A DNA stretch of 64,000 nucleotides from CAKZYD01 sp039814715. Its GTDB lineage: Bacteria > Pseudomonadota > Alphaproteobacteria > Sphingomonadales > CAKZYD01. The notes under the pieces were generated by a model. It was not told the DNA's origin and made no database searches. It saw only the letters and a list, made by a program, of their open reading frames with translations. The DNA is taken from the NCBI GenBank assembly GCA_039814715.1, contig JBCCAR010000017.1, forward strand, positions 1 through 64,000. Direction: 5' to 3'. Of this stretch, positions 24,797-34,601 are shown in pieces. The position numbers and the translations under genes are program-made. Position 1 is the stretch's first letter. Every line of letters starts with the position of its first letter.

Positions 24797-26146
24797 ATGC
24801 ACCGTTTAATTCTTTCACTCGTTAGTCTGATCACGTTTCTGGCCGCCGTTAGTGCAGCGCATGCACAACTCGAAATTGACATTACAGAAGGGACGGCTGA
24901 TCCCATTAATATTGCGATACCCGCCTTTACAACCAGCAGCGTAGTTGAGACGGCAGAAGGGACGGCGCCAGAGGTTGGCGCAAAGATCGCCTCGGTTATA
25001 AGCCGAAATCTGAAACGCTCTGGCCTCTTTGGTCCAATCCGTGAGGAGAGTTTTATTCGCTCTCTTCGTCCTGGCGAAGTTCGACCTGAAATGAGCGTGT
25101 GGCGCGCCATTAATGCAGAAGCGCTGGTTGCCGGCACTTTGAATGTAGCCGCGGATGGCAGTTTAACGGTTGAGTTTCGCTTATGGGATGTGTTTTCCGA
25201 AAGTCAGCTCACCGGCCTTCGCTATAATCTGCCGGTGCGCAATTGGAGGCGCGTTGCGCATTTGATTTCCGATGCTGTTTATAAACGACTCACAGGCGAA
25301 GCGGGCTATTTCGATAGCCGGATCGTCTATATATCTGAAAGCGGGATTAAAACCGAAAGAGTGAAACGTCTTGCGATCATGGACCAAGATGGCGCTAATC
25401 ACCGGTTTTTAACCAGCGGTGCTGATCTCGTCCTGACGCCGCGTTTCTCGCCCTCGCAGCAAGAAATCACCTATATGGCGTATTACAACGACCGCCCGCG
25501 GGTGTACCTCTATAATCTTGAGAGCGGCAACCACGAAGTTCTCGGCGATTTTCCCAACATGACCTTTGCGCCGCGTTTTTCGCCTGATGGTAACAAGATT
25601 ATCATGAGCTTATCGCGAGACGGCAATTCCGATATTTTCGTAATGGATTTACGCACGCGCCAAGTGCGCCAAATGACAGATCATCCAGCGATCGACACCT
25701 CTGGCTCTTATGCCCCCTCTGGTGATCAGATCGTCTTTAATTCTGACCGAGGCGGCTCCCAGCAACTGTATGTGATGGATGCGAAAGGCGGAAACGTTCG
25801 GCGTATATCCTTTGGTAATGGCCGTTACGGTACGCCAGTTTGGTCGCCGCGCGGTGATTTGATCGCGTTCACAAAAATCGACCCAAAAAGCCGCCAATTT
25901 CGCATTGGAGTGATGCGGCCAGATGGAAAGGGTGAGCGGATGCTCACCGCCTCCTATCAGGATGAAGGGCCCACATGGTCGCCTAACGGACGCGTTCTGC
26001 TTTTTTTCCGCACCGAACCCTATAAGGCGAACGGCGAGGGCGGCGCGGTATCGCTTTGGTCTGTGGATTTAACCGGGCGCAATGAGCGGCAAATATTGAC
26101 GCCCTCACAGGCATCAGATCCGGCGTGGTCGCCGCTAATTCAATAG
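24797..26146 (+). CDS. tolB: Tol-Pal system beta-propeller protein TolB
   Basis: A periplasmic protein of 449 residues. A signal peptide (MHRLILSLVSLITFLAAVSA, cut after AHA) leads to an N-terminal domain with VAGTLNVAADGSL. A six-bladed propeller of repeated 'PRFSPDGxxI...SxxDGNxDIFVMDL' units follows. It binds Pal and peptidoglycan-associated partners. The start at 24797 is chosen because the signal peptide begins there; upstream in-frame codons overlap tolA. Confidence 0.95.
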   Translation: MHRLILSLVSLITFLAAVSAAHAQLEIDITEGTADPINIAIPAFTTSSVVETAEGTAPEVGAKIASVISRNLKRSGLFGPIREESFIRSLRPGEVRPEMSVWRAINAEALVAGTLNVAADGSLTVEFRLWDVFSESQLTGLRYNLPVRNWRRVAHLISDAVYKRLTGEAGYFDSRIVYISESGIKTERVKRLAIMDQDGANHRFLTSGADLVLTPRFSPSQQEITYMAYYNDRPRVYLYNLESGNHEVLGDFPNMTFAPRFSPDGNKIIMSLSRDGNSDIFVMDLRTRQVRQMTDHPAIDTSGSYAPSGDQIVFNSDRGGSQQLYVMDAKGGNVRRISFGNGRYGTPVWSPRGDLIAFTKIDPKSRQFRIGVMRPDGKGERMLTASYQDEGPTWSPNGRVLLFFRTEPYKANGEGGAVSLWSVDLTGRNERQILTPSQASDPAWSPLIQ

Positions 26147-26382
26147 CCAAGGGCCGCCAAGCCTGCAAAGCGCCACAGAATAGTCACACCAAATAATAGT
26201 CATTTGGCGCTATTCGCCCAGTGGCTACGTATCGACCAGGTAGGAGCGAGGCATTGCAAGACTGCGAAAAAGCCGTTGATTTTTCTGATGTTTCGTGCTC
26301 CGTTTCAACCGCTTGGGGCAACTGGTACGCACCCGAACAGACAAAGACTTGAAGCAGCAAAAAAATTGAGGGCACACCTTCC

Positions 26383-26919
26383 ATGGGGACTTTAAATTCC
26401 GCGAAATTTTTCTTACCGGCGCTGTTGTGTGTTGCCGTTACCGCCGCCTGCGCACGTGAGGAAGCCCCTGTGGCAGCCCCGCAGCAAGATACTGCGCCTG
26501 TGACCCGGACTGAACCGGTGTATCAGGAGCCGGTGGACCGTGTCGTGCCTGGCTCCCTTCAAGACATGATCCGCTCTGCTGGAGGCGACCGAGTTTTCTT
26601 CGCCTTTGATAGCTCTGCCTTATCGGCAGACGCACGCGAAACTCTAACCCGTCAAGCCAACTGGCTGCGCAGCTACCCCGCCGTTTCGATCCGCGTGGAA
26701 GGTCATGCTGATGAGCGCGGAACCCGCGAATATAACCTTGCGCTAAGTTCGCGCCGCGCTGTTGCCGTGAAGAACTATCTCGTTGCCCTCGGCGTCAGCG
26801 CTGGCAGGGTGGATACCATCAGCTACGGGAAAGAGCGTCCAGCGGTGCTAGGCTCTGGTCCAAGCGTTTGGTCTAAAAACCGCCGTGGGGTAACGACGCT
26901 GACCAACGTCAGCAATTAA
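26383..26919 (+). CDS. pal: Peptidoglycan-associated lipoprotein Pal
   Basis: A 178-residue outer-membrane lipoprotein. The lipobox is VTAAC with lipidated C23. A proline-rich linker precedes an OmpA-like peptidoglycan-binding domain (VFFAFDSSALSADARETL, then RVEGHADERGTREYNLALSSRRA). It interacts with TolB and TolA. A 236-bp gap separates it from tolB and carries a possible promoter (TTGATTTTTCTG near 26276), so pal may also be transcribed separately. Confidence 0.96.
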   Translation: MGTLNSAKFFLPALLCVAVTAACAREEAPVAAPQQDTAPVTRTEPVYQEPVDRVVPGSLQDMIRSAGGDRVFFAFDSSALSADARETLTRQANWLRSYPAVSIRVEGHADERGTREYNLALSSRRAVAVKNYLVALGVSAGRVDTISYGKERPAVLGSGPSVWSKNRRGVTTLTNVSN

Positions 26920-27063
26920 TCCTTCAGTGCCTGGTAGATAATGCCTGCCGTGCATTATGATCTAGACATTTCAGCGAGGCGACTTGAAGGGCTTTGTCCT
27001 TAAAGTGGCCTTGTTGTGGTTATAGCGTCCTCGTTCCGCTTGGTTTGTAAGGGTATATTGCGA

Positions 27064-27984
27064 ATGATTTTTTCAGCGCGCCTCTCTGCCTTTGGTCTGT
27101 GTGTTGCATTGCTGTTTGGCTCAAGTGCGGCGAGTGCGCAAAGTGCCCAGCAACTTCAGCGCGACATCAGCCGGCTTGAAAAGCAAGTCAAAGCCCTTCA
27201 GCGCAACGTGTTCAAGGGCGACACCACCTATTTTCAGCAAGACAACGAGCCGGCAGGACAGTCCGCTGTTGACGCAGCTGGCATGCTGGTTCGCTTGGAC
27301 CAATTGGAAGAAAGTTTGCGTGCGCTGACGGGCCGCGCGGAGGAAATGGCATATTCCCAGCGCCAACTCCAAGCTGCTTTCACAGACTTTCGCGCACAAA
27401 CCAATTATCGCTTAGATGCTCTGGACGGCGCTAATTCCAGCGAGGGCGCCAGTGCAGTCACTGCTGCTGCGAATAGCTCGGTCTCTACGGTCAACACTGC
27501 CGTTGCAGCGACAACTGCAGATGTTGCTCAGCCAGCTGCCGCAAAGCAGGACGTTGCAAGCAATGACCAAGCCAGGGCGCCTGCGACTGCAGACGAGGCG
27601 TTTTCGCAGGCGTTTGACTTGGCCAAGCGGGATCAGTTCGATTCAGCAGAGCAGGCTTTTTTGCTCTTTATCACGGATTATTCAGACGACCCTTTAGCGT
27701 CAAATGGGCATTATTGGCTAGGCCGGGTCTATACAGCCAAAAAACAGCTGGACGACGCCGCTGATGCGTTTTTCAATGGTTATTATAAGTATCCAGACGG
27801 CAATAAGGCGCCGGAGAACCTCCTCGCGCTCGCCTCAACACTGCGCGTTATGGATAGCCGAGAAGATGCATGCAAAGCGGTGGCACTGTTACAATCGCGC
27901 ATCGCTGACAAGAAATACCCCTCGATCAGTAACCGTGTCTTGCAGGGGATTGACAATGAGAGCAGCATTCTCGGTTGCCAATAA
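27064..27984 (+). CDS. cpoB: Cell division coordinator CpoB (YbgF)
   Basis: A 306-residue periplasmic protein. The signal peptide is MIFSARLSAFGLCVALLFGS, cut near ASA. An N-terminal coiled coil (AQQLQRDISRLEKQVKALQ) follows, then an Ala/Thr-rich linker. C-terminal TPR repeats run from about residue 175 (AFDLAKRDQFDSAEQAFLLF, HYWLGRVYTAKKQLDDAADAF). CpoB couples peptidoglycan synthesis to Tol-driven constriction. The start at 27064 is set by the signal peptide. The stop lies just before, or overlaps, tilS. Confidence 0.92.
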   Translation: MIFSARLSAFGLCVALLFGSSAASAQSAQQLQRDISRLEKQVKALQRNVFKGDTTYFQQDNEPAGQSAVDAAGMLVRLDQLEESLRALTGRAEEMAYSQRQLQAAFTDFRAQTNYRLDALDGANSSEGASAVTAAANSSVSTVNTAVAATTADVAQPAAAKQDVASNDQARAPATADEAFSQAFDLAKRDQFDSAEQAFLLFITDYSDDPLASNGHYWLGRVYTAKKQLDDAADAFFNGYYKYPDGNKAPENLLALASTLRVMDSREDACKAVALLQSRIADKKYPSISNRVLQGIDNESSILGCQ

Positions 27985-28001
27985 GCTTTGTAGGGCGCGG
28001 T

Positions 28002-28985
28002 GTGCTCGTAGACCAAATCAAAGAATGGTTCTCCCAACAACCCCTTGCCGCGCCGACATCTGAGCAGCCGCTTTTGCTTGCCGTGAGTGGCGGCGCTGAC
28101 TCGATGGCGCTTGCTTTTTTAATGCGGGACGCGTTTGGGCTATCTGCGCTCGCTATTATGACCGTTGATCATGGATTGCGCTCTGGCGGCTACGCAGAAG
28201 CGCGCTGGACCAAGGCGCAGCTAGATAGACATGGCTTTCAAGTCTTTCTCCAGCGATTGGAGCTTCAACCGGCATCAGGCAACACACAAGCTCGCGCTAG
28301 ATTGGCGCGCTATGTTGCTTTAAGGCGGCGCGCACAGGAACTCGGCGCTTACGCCATCGCGACGGCGCATACGCTAGAAGATCAAGCAGAGACAGTGTTC
28401 GCGCGGTTGGCGCGGGCGAGTGGAACGCGCGGTCTTTCCGCTATGCGCGGCGTTGCGTCCATCCCCGGCGAGACACAAGAGGATGGCATTGTACTGGCCA
28501 GGCCGCTGCTGGGTGTCAGCCGAGACGCGCTTCGTGATTACTTACGTGCGCGTGATTTACGCTGGGCTGAGGACCCATCCAATCGCCTGCGGACCTATGA
28601 CCGAGTGCGCTTTCGCCGGCTTTTAGAGCAATGGACCCAGGCAGGCTTTGATATCTCCAGGATTGCAAAAAGTGCTGAACACTTGGGGCGCAGTGACGAT
28701 GCGCTGGAATACTATGCTGATCGCGCGGTTCGCACCATAGTCACTACTCATGACGATGGGTCCGTGGATATTCTGCGCGGTGACTTCTGCGTTCTGCCTG
28801 ACGATGTACAGCTTAGGGTGTTAAGGCGCTTTCTGTGCGCAGTTTCGCGCGTCGATAGCCCTATTCGGTTTGAAAAGTTGGAGCGGGCGCGGACAGCTAT
28901 TTTACGTGGCAAGCGCGATATCTTCACGCTCCATCACACGAAAATCACCGTCGAAACCGAGCGCTTTTTGATACAAGCAGAATAA
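28002..28985 (+). CDS. tilS: tRNA(Ile)-lysidine synthetase TilS
   Basis: Adds lysine to C34 of tRNA-Ile(CAU), changing its decoding to AUA. The PP-loop motif SGGADS in LLLAVSGGADSMALAF is near the N-terminus, followed by TVDHGLRSGG, ATAHTLEDQAETV and the C-terminal half. The start is uncertain: GTG 28002 has AGGG upstream, while TTG 27975 would overlap the cpoB stop. It is followed by ftsH, a conserved order. Confidence 0.88.
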   Translation: MLVDQIKEWFSQQPLAAPTSEQPLLLAVSGGADSMALAFLMRDAFGLSALAIMTVDHGLRSGGYAEARWTKAQLDRHGFQVFLQRLELQPASGNTQARARLARYVALRRRAQELGAYAIATAHTLEDQAETVFARLARASGTRGLSAMRGVASIPGETQEDGIVLARPLLGVSRDALRDYLRARDLRWAEDPSNRLRTYDRVRFRRLLEQWTQAGFDISRIAKSAEHLGRSDDALEYYADRAVRTIVTTHDDGSVDILRGDFCVLPDDVQLRVLRRFLCAVSRVDSPIRFEKLERARTAILRGKRDIFTLHHTKITVETERFLIQAE

Positions 28986-29138
28986 TCTCTGTTAAACTGC
29001 GTTATGGTAGGGCCTGTGACACCATAGCCTAGACGCAATTTAGCGCTAGGAGTTGTTTGTTTAAGGATTATACTTACCTTCAACAGTATGCGAGAGCTGC
29101 ATGCGCTATGCAGCCGTTGAATTCATGAGGACTGTTTT

Positions 29139-31079
29139 GTGAATAATATAGGCCGATCCTTACTCCTTTGGGGCTTTGTCATTTTGTTGATCATCTTGCT
29201 TGTGCAGATGCTTCAAGGCGGCAGTACAAGCGACCCGGACGATTATGCTTACACTGACTTTCTCCGGCAGGTTGATGCTGGGCAAGTGCAGGAAGTCCGA
29301 GCGCGCGGTAGAGAGCTGCAAGTTCAGCTCGCGGATGGCAAAGTCATCACCACCTACGCGCCAGACAATGCCAACTATGTTGAACGCTTGGAACAATCGG
29401 GCGTACGCCTAGAAGTCGAACGCGAAAGCAATGGGCTACTAGCGTCGATTTTAATTAACGCACTGCCGATTTTGATCATTGTTGGCATTTGGATTTTCTT
29501 CATGCGCCAGATGCAGGGCGGTGGCCGCGGCGGCGCTATGGGGTTTGGCAAATCGCGCGCCAAAATGCTGACGGAAAAAACAGGCCGCAAAACCTTTGGC
29601 GACGTCGCCGGTATTGATGAAGCAAAAGAAGAGCTTGAGGAGATCGTCGAGTTTCTGCGCGACCCGGAGAAATTCCAGCGCTTGGGCGGTAAAATCCCGA
29701 AAGGGTGCCTGCTCGTTGGCCCTCCAGGAACGGGTAAAACGCTCCTTGCCCGGGCCATTGCTGGGGAAGCGAACGTCCCCTTCTTCACAATTTCAGGCTC
29801 TGACTTTGTGGAAATGTTTGTTGGCGTTGGCGCCAGCCGTGTCCGCGACATGTTTGAGCAAGCAAAAAAACACGCCCCGTGCATTGTCTTTATCGACGAA
29901 ATTGACGCCGTTGGACGTCACCGCGGCGCTGGCCTCGGCGGCGGCAATGATGAACGCGAACAAACGCTCAATCAGCTGCTGGTAGAAATGGATGGCTTTG
30001 AAGCTAACGAAGGCATCATCTTGATTGCAGCCACCAACCGCCCTGATGTTCTTGATCCGGCGTTGCTGCGCCCTGGCCGGTTTGACCGCCAGGTTGTTGT
30101 GCCGAACCCAGACATCGTAGGCCGCGAGAAAATTCTGCAAGTGCATCTGCGCACGATCCCAGAATCGCGCCGCGCTGGGGATATCGATGCCCGCACGATT
30201 GCACGCGGAACGCCTGGCTTCTCGGGGGCTGATCTGGCTAACCTGGTGAATGAGGCCGCCCTGCTTGCCGCGCGCAAGGGCAAGCGCATGGTCACCATGC
30301 AAGACCTGGAAGAAGCCAAAGACAAAGTCATGATGGGCACTGAACGGCGCTCCATGGTGATGTCGGAAGAAGAGAAGACACTGACGGCCTATCACGAAGG
30401 CGGCCACGCCCTTGTTGCGCTCCATTGCCCGGCGTCTGATCCGGTGCATAAGGCAACAATCATTCCACGTGGACGCGCGCTTGGCATGGTAATGCGCTTG
30501 CCCGAACGTGATCAGTATTCGATCACGCGCGAGAAGTTGCATGACAACCTGGCAATCGCCATGGGCGGGCGCGTGGCAGAAGAAATCATCTTTGGCCACG
30601 ATAAAGTGACCTCAGGTGCATCGTCTGACATCAGCTATGCGACCCGCACAGCGCGCGCGATGGTGACACAATATGGCTTGTCTGACGAACTGGGCCCGCT
30701 TGAATATGGCGAGAACCAGGAAGAAGTCTTCTTAGGCCATTCTGTAACCAAGTCGCAGAATATTTCAGAGGATACGGCCAATAAAATTGACGCCGAAGTG
30801 CGGACGTTTGTGGACTCAGCCTATCAGCGGGCGACGCAGATTTTGCAAGATAACATTGACGATTTGCATGCCATTGCGAACGCATTGCTTGAATATGAGA
30901 CGCTGTCTGGTGATGAAATCAAAGGCATAATGAAGGGCGAGGGCGTGACCCGTCCTGATCCCAACGAGCCGACCAATAAGCCCGGCGGCACCGTGTCTGC
31001 AGTGCCCAAAGCGGGCAAGCGGCGCACGTCTGATGGCGGCGTTCCGCCTATTGGTCCTGAGCCGCAGCCTGAAGGCTAA
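29139..31079 (+). CDS. ftsH: ATP-dependent zinc metalloprotease FtsH
   Basis: A 646-residue membrane protease that degrades misassembled membrane proteins and short-lived regulators. Two membrane helices lie at about 7-26 and 100-122, with a periplasmic domain between. The AAA domain has Walker A GPPGTGKT (194-201), Walker B FIDEID (251-256) and the arginine-finger region RPGRFDR. The zinc site is HEGGH (419-423). It begins with GTG. The C-terminal 45 residues are a proline-rich tail. RpoH, a typical FtsH substrate, is encoded at 43 kb. Confidence 0.97.
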   Translation: MNNIGRSLLLWGFVILLIILLVQMLQGGSTSDPDDYAYTDFLRQVDAGQVQEVRARGRELQVQLADGKVITTYAPDNANYVERLEQSGVRLEVERESNGLLASILINALPILIIVGIWIFFMRQMQGGGRGGAMGFGKSRAKMLTEKTGRKTFGDVAGIDEAKEELEEIVEFLRDPEKFQRLGGKIPKGCLLVGPPGTGKTLLARAIAGEANVPFFTISGSDFVEMFVGVGASRVRDMFEQAKKHAPCIVFIDEIDAVGRHRGAGLGGGNDEREQTLNQLLVEMDGFEANEGIILIAATNRPDVLDPALLRPGRFDRQVVVPNPDIVGREKILQVHLRTIPESRRAGDIDARTIARGTPGFSGADLANLVNEAALLAARKGKRMVTMQDLEEAKDKVMMGTERRSMVMSEEEKTLTAYHEGGHALVALHCPASDPVHKATIIPRGRALGMVMRLPERDQYSITREKLHDNLAIAMGGRVAEEIIFGHDKVTSGASSDISYATRTARAMVTQYGLSDELGPLEYGENQEEVFLGHSVTKSQNISEDTANKIDAEVRTFVDSAYQRATQILQDNIDDLHAIANALLEYETLSGDEIKGIMKGEGVTRPDPNEPTNKPGGTVSAVPKAGKRRTSDGGVPPIGPEPQPEG

Positions 31080-31105
31080 GTCTCGCATTTGCAAATCTAG
31101 CTTCT

Positions 31106-31141
31106 AAGCCGGGCCCATGGTCATCATGAGCCCGGCTTTTT
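31106..31141 (+). terminator. Rho-independent terminator after ftsH
   Basis: Perfect 9-bp arms AAGCCGGGC (31106-31114) and GCCCGGCTT (31130-31138) with a 15-base loop, then a T run. It ends the tilS-ftsH transcript before folP. Confidence 0.75.
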
Positions 31142-31189
31142 CATTGGGGCAGCCTTGCTCACGGTCATAAAGCAGCTTATTGAGCACAC

Positions 31190-32308
31190 ATGAATTTGCT
31201 CTCCGAGGTATCAACTGGCGCGCAGCTGTATTTGCAGCCCGCCTCGTTTTGTGCCCCTCAATTAACTGATCCGAATAAGACAGTTCAAATCGCTGGATTG
31301 CCGGTCTGGGCAAGCGCGTGTCGCATCATTGCGCGTGGATATGACGGCCGTGTGCTTGATCACCAGGTGGATGTGCCTGAATTAATGAGACTTATGGAAG
31401 GTGAGCCCGGTCTTGCCCTAAAGCCGCAGTTTGCAAGATTAACCCGGCCTGCAGGTGTTTGGCAAATGGGTGGCAAAGCCCTGCGTTTGAGTGAACCGCG
31501 CTTAATGGCTGTTTTGAATGTGACGCCGGATAGTTTCTCTGATGGGGGAGACATGGTGGATGCGGCAACAGCGATAGAGGCAGGTGAGCGCTTTGCGGCT
31601 GCGGGCGCCGATATCATCGATATAGGCGGCGAATCCACCAGGCCTGGAGCAACGACTGTCTGGGAGGGCGAAGAGCTGGACCGAGTGATCCCCGTCGTGA
31701 GCGCTCTTGCCGGTAGCGCCGCAGCGGTCTCCATCGATACGCGCAAGGCAGCGGTTATGGAAACTGCGCTAGAGAGCGGCGCGAACATCATCAACGATGT
31801 CTCAGCTCTGCGTTTTGATGAGGCCGCGCTCCCAATGCTAGCAAAACGTGATTGTCCAATTATCTTGATGCACGCCCAGGGCGACCCTCAAACCATGCAA
31901 AACGCGCCGCGCTATGATGATGCTGTTTTGGACGTCTATGACGCTCTTGAGGCGCGAATTGAGGCTTGCGAAGCAGCAGGTATCAAGCGAAGCCGCTTGG
32001 CCATTGATCCGGGTATAGGGTTTGGGAAGTTGGTACAACATAATCTGTCGTTGATCAATAATTTGGGCCTGTTTCACAGCCTTGGCTGCCCGGTCGTTCT
32101 AGGGGTGTCGCGCAAACGATTTATCGGCGCTTTAGCGGATGTGGAAGAGGCAAAGGAGCGCTTTCCCGGCTCCCTTGCTGCAGCTTTGAAAGGGATGATG
32201 CAAGGCGTGCACATCGTGCGGGTTCATGATATTTCGCAAACACGCCAAGCGCTGGACATTTGGCGCGCTTTGACAGACGAAATGCAAATGCCGCCTGCCA
32301 TATCTTAA
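31190..32308 (+). CDS. folP: Dihydropteroate synthase with N-terminal extension
   Basis: Condenses 6-hydroxymethyl-dihydropterin pyrophosphate with p-aminobenzoate. The TIM-barrel core starts near residue 103: LMAVLNVTPDSFSDGGD, then DIGGESTRPGA, ISIDTRK-like VSIDTRKAAV, NDVSALR and LGVSRKRFIG. At 372 residues it is about 90 longer than typical FolP. The extra N-terminal part (residues 1-100) has no recognised motif. It lies between ftsH and glmM, the usual order. The sulfonamide loops look ordinary. Confidence 0.92.
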   Translation: MNLLSEVSTGAQLYLQPASFCAPQLTDPNKTVQIAGLPVWASACRIIARGYDGRVLDHQVDVPELMRLMEGEPGLALKPQFARLTRPAGVWQMGGKALRLSEPRLMAVLNVTPDSFSDGGDMVDAATAIEAGERFAAAGADIIDIGGESTRPGATTVWEGEELDRVIPVVSALAGSAAAVSIDTRKAAVMETALESGANIINDVSALRFDEAALPMLAKRDCPIILMHAQGDPQTMQNAPRYDDAVLDVYDALEARIEACEAAGIKRSRLAIDPGIGFGKLVQHNLSLINNLGLFHSLGCPVVLGVSRKRFIGALADVEEAKERFPGSLAAALKGMMQGVHIVRVHDISQTRQALDIWRALTDEMQMPPAIS

Positions 32309-32386
32309 CCAAAATGCTATTCAATCCTTATAGTGCTTTAAGGCCTGGCGGCTAAAGCCGTTGGAAACAGTGGGAGACGACACGCC

Positions 32387-33730
32387 ATGAGCCGAAAATA
32401 CTTCGGAACGGACGGTATCCGCGGCACAACGAACCAGGGCTTCATGACCGCTGAAACTGCGCTGCGGCTCGGCATGGCAGCCGGTCGCTATTTTGTGCGC
32501 GGAGACCACCGTCACCGCGTTGTGATTGGCAAAGATACGCGTCTTTCAGGCTACATGATCGAATCAGCGCTAACGGCGGGTTTTACCTCGGTTGGCATGG
32601 ATGTGGTGCTCGTTGGCCCGATGCCAACGCCGGCCGTCGGCATGCTCACAAAGTCTCTGCGCGCTGATTTAGGCGTCATGATCTCTGCGTCCCACAATCC
32701 CTATCATGACAACGGCATGAAGCTTTTTGGGCCTGACGGCTTTAAGCTCTCAGACGCTGTTGAACTGGAAATTGAAGAGCGCATGGAGCGCCCGATAGAA
32801 GGATTGTTGGTCAAACCAGCTGATTTGGGGCGCGCCAAGCGGCTGGAAGATGCACGCGGGCGTTATATTGAATTCGCCAAGAGCACTTTTCCATCCGATT
32901 TGCGCTTAGATGGTCTCAAAATCGTGATCGATTGCGCCAATGGTGCTGCCTATAATGTTGCACCTACCGTACTGTGGGAACTTGGCGCGGAGGTTATTAC
33001 GCTCGGCGTTTCTCCCAACGGGTTTAATATCAATCAAGACGTTGGTTCGACTGCGCCAGAGACCATGTGCCAGAAGGTTCTTGAAACCGGCGCAGACCTA
33101 GGCATTGCTCTTGATGGCGATGCAGACCGTGTTATCATTTCCAACGAGCATGGCCAAGTTGTAGACGGCGATCAGCTGATGGCGGTGATTGCCACAACGC
33201 TGAAAGAAGCGGGCGGCTTAAAAGGCGATTGCCTGGTGACCACCGTGATGTCGAACTTGGGGCTTGAGCGGTATCTTCAGAGCCAAGGCATCTCGATGGT
33301 GCGTACCAAGGTGGGAGATCGCTATGTGGTCGAGCATATGCGCGCCAGTGGAGGCAACTTGGGCGGCGAGCAGTCCGGCCACATCATTTTAAGCGACTTT
33401 GCCACGACGGGCGACGGCCTACTCGCTGGCCTGCAAATCCTTGCAGCGCTCGTTGGCAGCGGCAAAACAGCGAGCCAAGTGTGTCACCGATTTGACCCTG
33501 TGCCGCAGTTGCTGAAGAACGCACGCTACGCGAATGCTGATATTCTTGACGGAAACCAAGTCCGAGAAGCGATTGCGTCCGCAGAAGAGGCACTCAAAGG
33601 AAATGGACGCCTGGTCATCCGTAAATCGGGTACCGAGCCTGTCGTACGCGTGATGGCCGAGGGTGATGATCCCTCGCTTGTCGAGAGCTTAGTCAACCAG
33701 ATCATAGAAACGGTTGAAGACGCTGCCTAA
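32387..33730 (+). CDS. glmM: Phosphoglucosamine mutase
   Basis: Interconverts glucosamine-6-phosphate and glucosamine-1-phosphate for UDP-GlcNAc synthesis. The 447-residue protein has the N-terminal YFGTDGIRG, the phosphoserine S102 in MISASHNPYHDNG, the metal loop DGDADR and the C-terminal phosphate-binding RKSGTEPVVRVMAEG. GGGAGA precedes the ATG. Its last codons overlap the possible TTG start of thiD. Confidence 0.97.
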   Translation: MSRKYFGTDGIRGTTNQGFMTAETALRLGMAAGRYFVRGDHRHRVVIGKDTRLSGYMIESALTAGFTSVGMDVVLVGPMPTPAVGMLTKSLRADLGVMISASHNPYHDNGMKLFGPDGFKLSDAVELEIEERMERPIEGLLVKPADLGRAKRLEDARGRYIEFAKSTFPSDLRLDGLKIVIDCANGAAYNVAPTVLWELGAEVITLGVSPNGFNINQDVGSTAPETMCQKVLETGADLGIALDGDADRVIISNEHGQVVDGDQLMAVIATTLKEAGGLKGDCLVTTVMSNLGLERYLQSQGISMVRTKVGDRYVVEHMRASGGNLGGEQSGHIILSDFATTGDGLLAGLQILAALVGSGKTASQVCHRFDPVPQLLKNARYANADILDGNQVREAIASAEEALKGNGRLVIRKSGTEPVVRVMAEGDDPSLVESLVNQIIETVEDAA

Positions 33731-33734
33731 AGCT

Positions 33735-34523
33735 GTGAGCGCACGCATTTTAAGTATTGCAGGCTCAGACTCAGGGGGCGGAGCCGGCATCCAGGCTGAT
33801 ATTAAGACAGCATGTGCGTTTGGCGTTTACGCCAGTACGGCCATCACAGCGGTAACGGCTCAGAATACGCTCACTGTTACGCGCGTTGAGGCGCTTGCTC
33901 CTACCATAGTCTCAGCGCAGATCGATGCGGTGCTTAGCGATATCGGCGCCGATGCCATCAAGATAGGGATGTTGGCCAACGTAGACATCTGCAAAGCCGT
34001 TGGATCTATTCTGGAAGGCGTGAGCGTCCCAATCGTGCTCGACCCAGTTATGATTTCTACTTCCGGTAGCAAATTGCTTGATGAAAAGGCCATCAATATT
34101 GTCCGGGATCATCTTGTCCCTCGCGCAACACTGGTGACACCAAACTTGCCCGAAATGGATGTTTTAGGTGGCCTGTCAGACCCCTCTCGAAATGATCGAC
34201 TGGCTCGTGCAACCGAGTTTGCCAAGAGATTTGATATCGCCGTCTTGCTGAAAGATGGCCATGGAAATGGCGAGATGGTGGAGGACGCTCTGATCACGCA
34301 AAGTGATGTAGAATGGTTTTCCTCTCCGCGCCTTGCCAGCATCAATACCCACGGTACGGGCTGCGCGCTGTCCACCGCTGTCGCATGCGGGCTCGCGAAG
34401 GGTGAGACACTTCGCAATGCCGTAAAAGCCGGACGTGATTTCGTGTATCAGGGGATAAAATCAGCTCCAGGACTTGGCGCAGGACATGGTCCGCTGAATT
34501 TCATTCATAAAAATACTAAATAA
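33735..34523 (+). CDS. thiD: Hydroxymethylpyrimidine/phosphomethylpyrimidine kinase
   Basis: Phosphorylates HMP and HMP-phosphate for thiamine synthesis. Ribokinase-fold features are ILSIAGSDSGGGAGIQADIKT at the N-terminus, VLDPVMISTSGSKLL centrally, LLKDGHG, and the anion-hole/catalytic segment NTHGTGCALSTAVACGLAKG. The start is taken as GTG 33735, just after the glmM stop. An in-frame TTG at 33714 is the alternative. With thiE at 1.7 kb it gives two of the last thiamine steps. Confidence 0.92.
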   Translation: MSARILSIAGSDSGGGAGIQADIKTACAFGVYASTAITAVTAQNTLTVTRVEALAPTIVSAQIDAVLSDIGADAIKIGMLANVDICKAVGSILEGVSVPIVLDPVMISTSGSKLLDEKAINIVRDHLVPRATLVTPNLPEMDVLGGLSDPSRNDRLARATEFAKRFDIAVLLKDGHGNGEMVEDALITQSDVEWFSSPRLASINTHGTGCALSTAVACGLAKGETLRNAVKAGRDFVYQGIKSAPGLGAGHGPLNFIHKNTK

Positions 34524-34569
34524 AAACAATATAGTAGATGGTTTTTTCCGTGGTCCTCCAAAACACCAA

Positions 34570-34598
34570 TTGACAATAGGTGGTCGTTCAACGAAACA
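34570..34598 (+). promoter_or_regulatory. Candidate promoter of serC-serA
   Basis: A consensus -35 TTGACA at 34570-34575, then 17 bases, then a weak -10 (GAAACA, 34593-34598). The implied start near 34604 coincides with the 5' side of the serC leader structure. Confidence 0.4.
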
Positions 34599-34601
34599 GC
34601 G

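Noticed and set aside
28986..29138. Possible CtrA-like half sites (TTAA) before ftsH
   Set aside because: The spacing is not TTAA-N7-TTAA, and only one half is intact.
29793..30599. 268-codon open frame antisense to ftsH
   Set aside because: It lies wholly opposite the conserved AAA domain of ftsH, has no recognisable family features, and arises from third-position GC bias.
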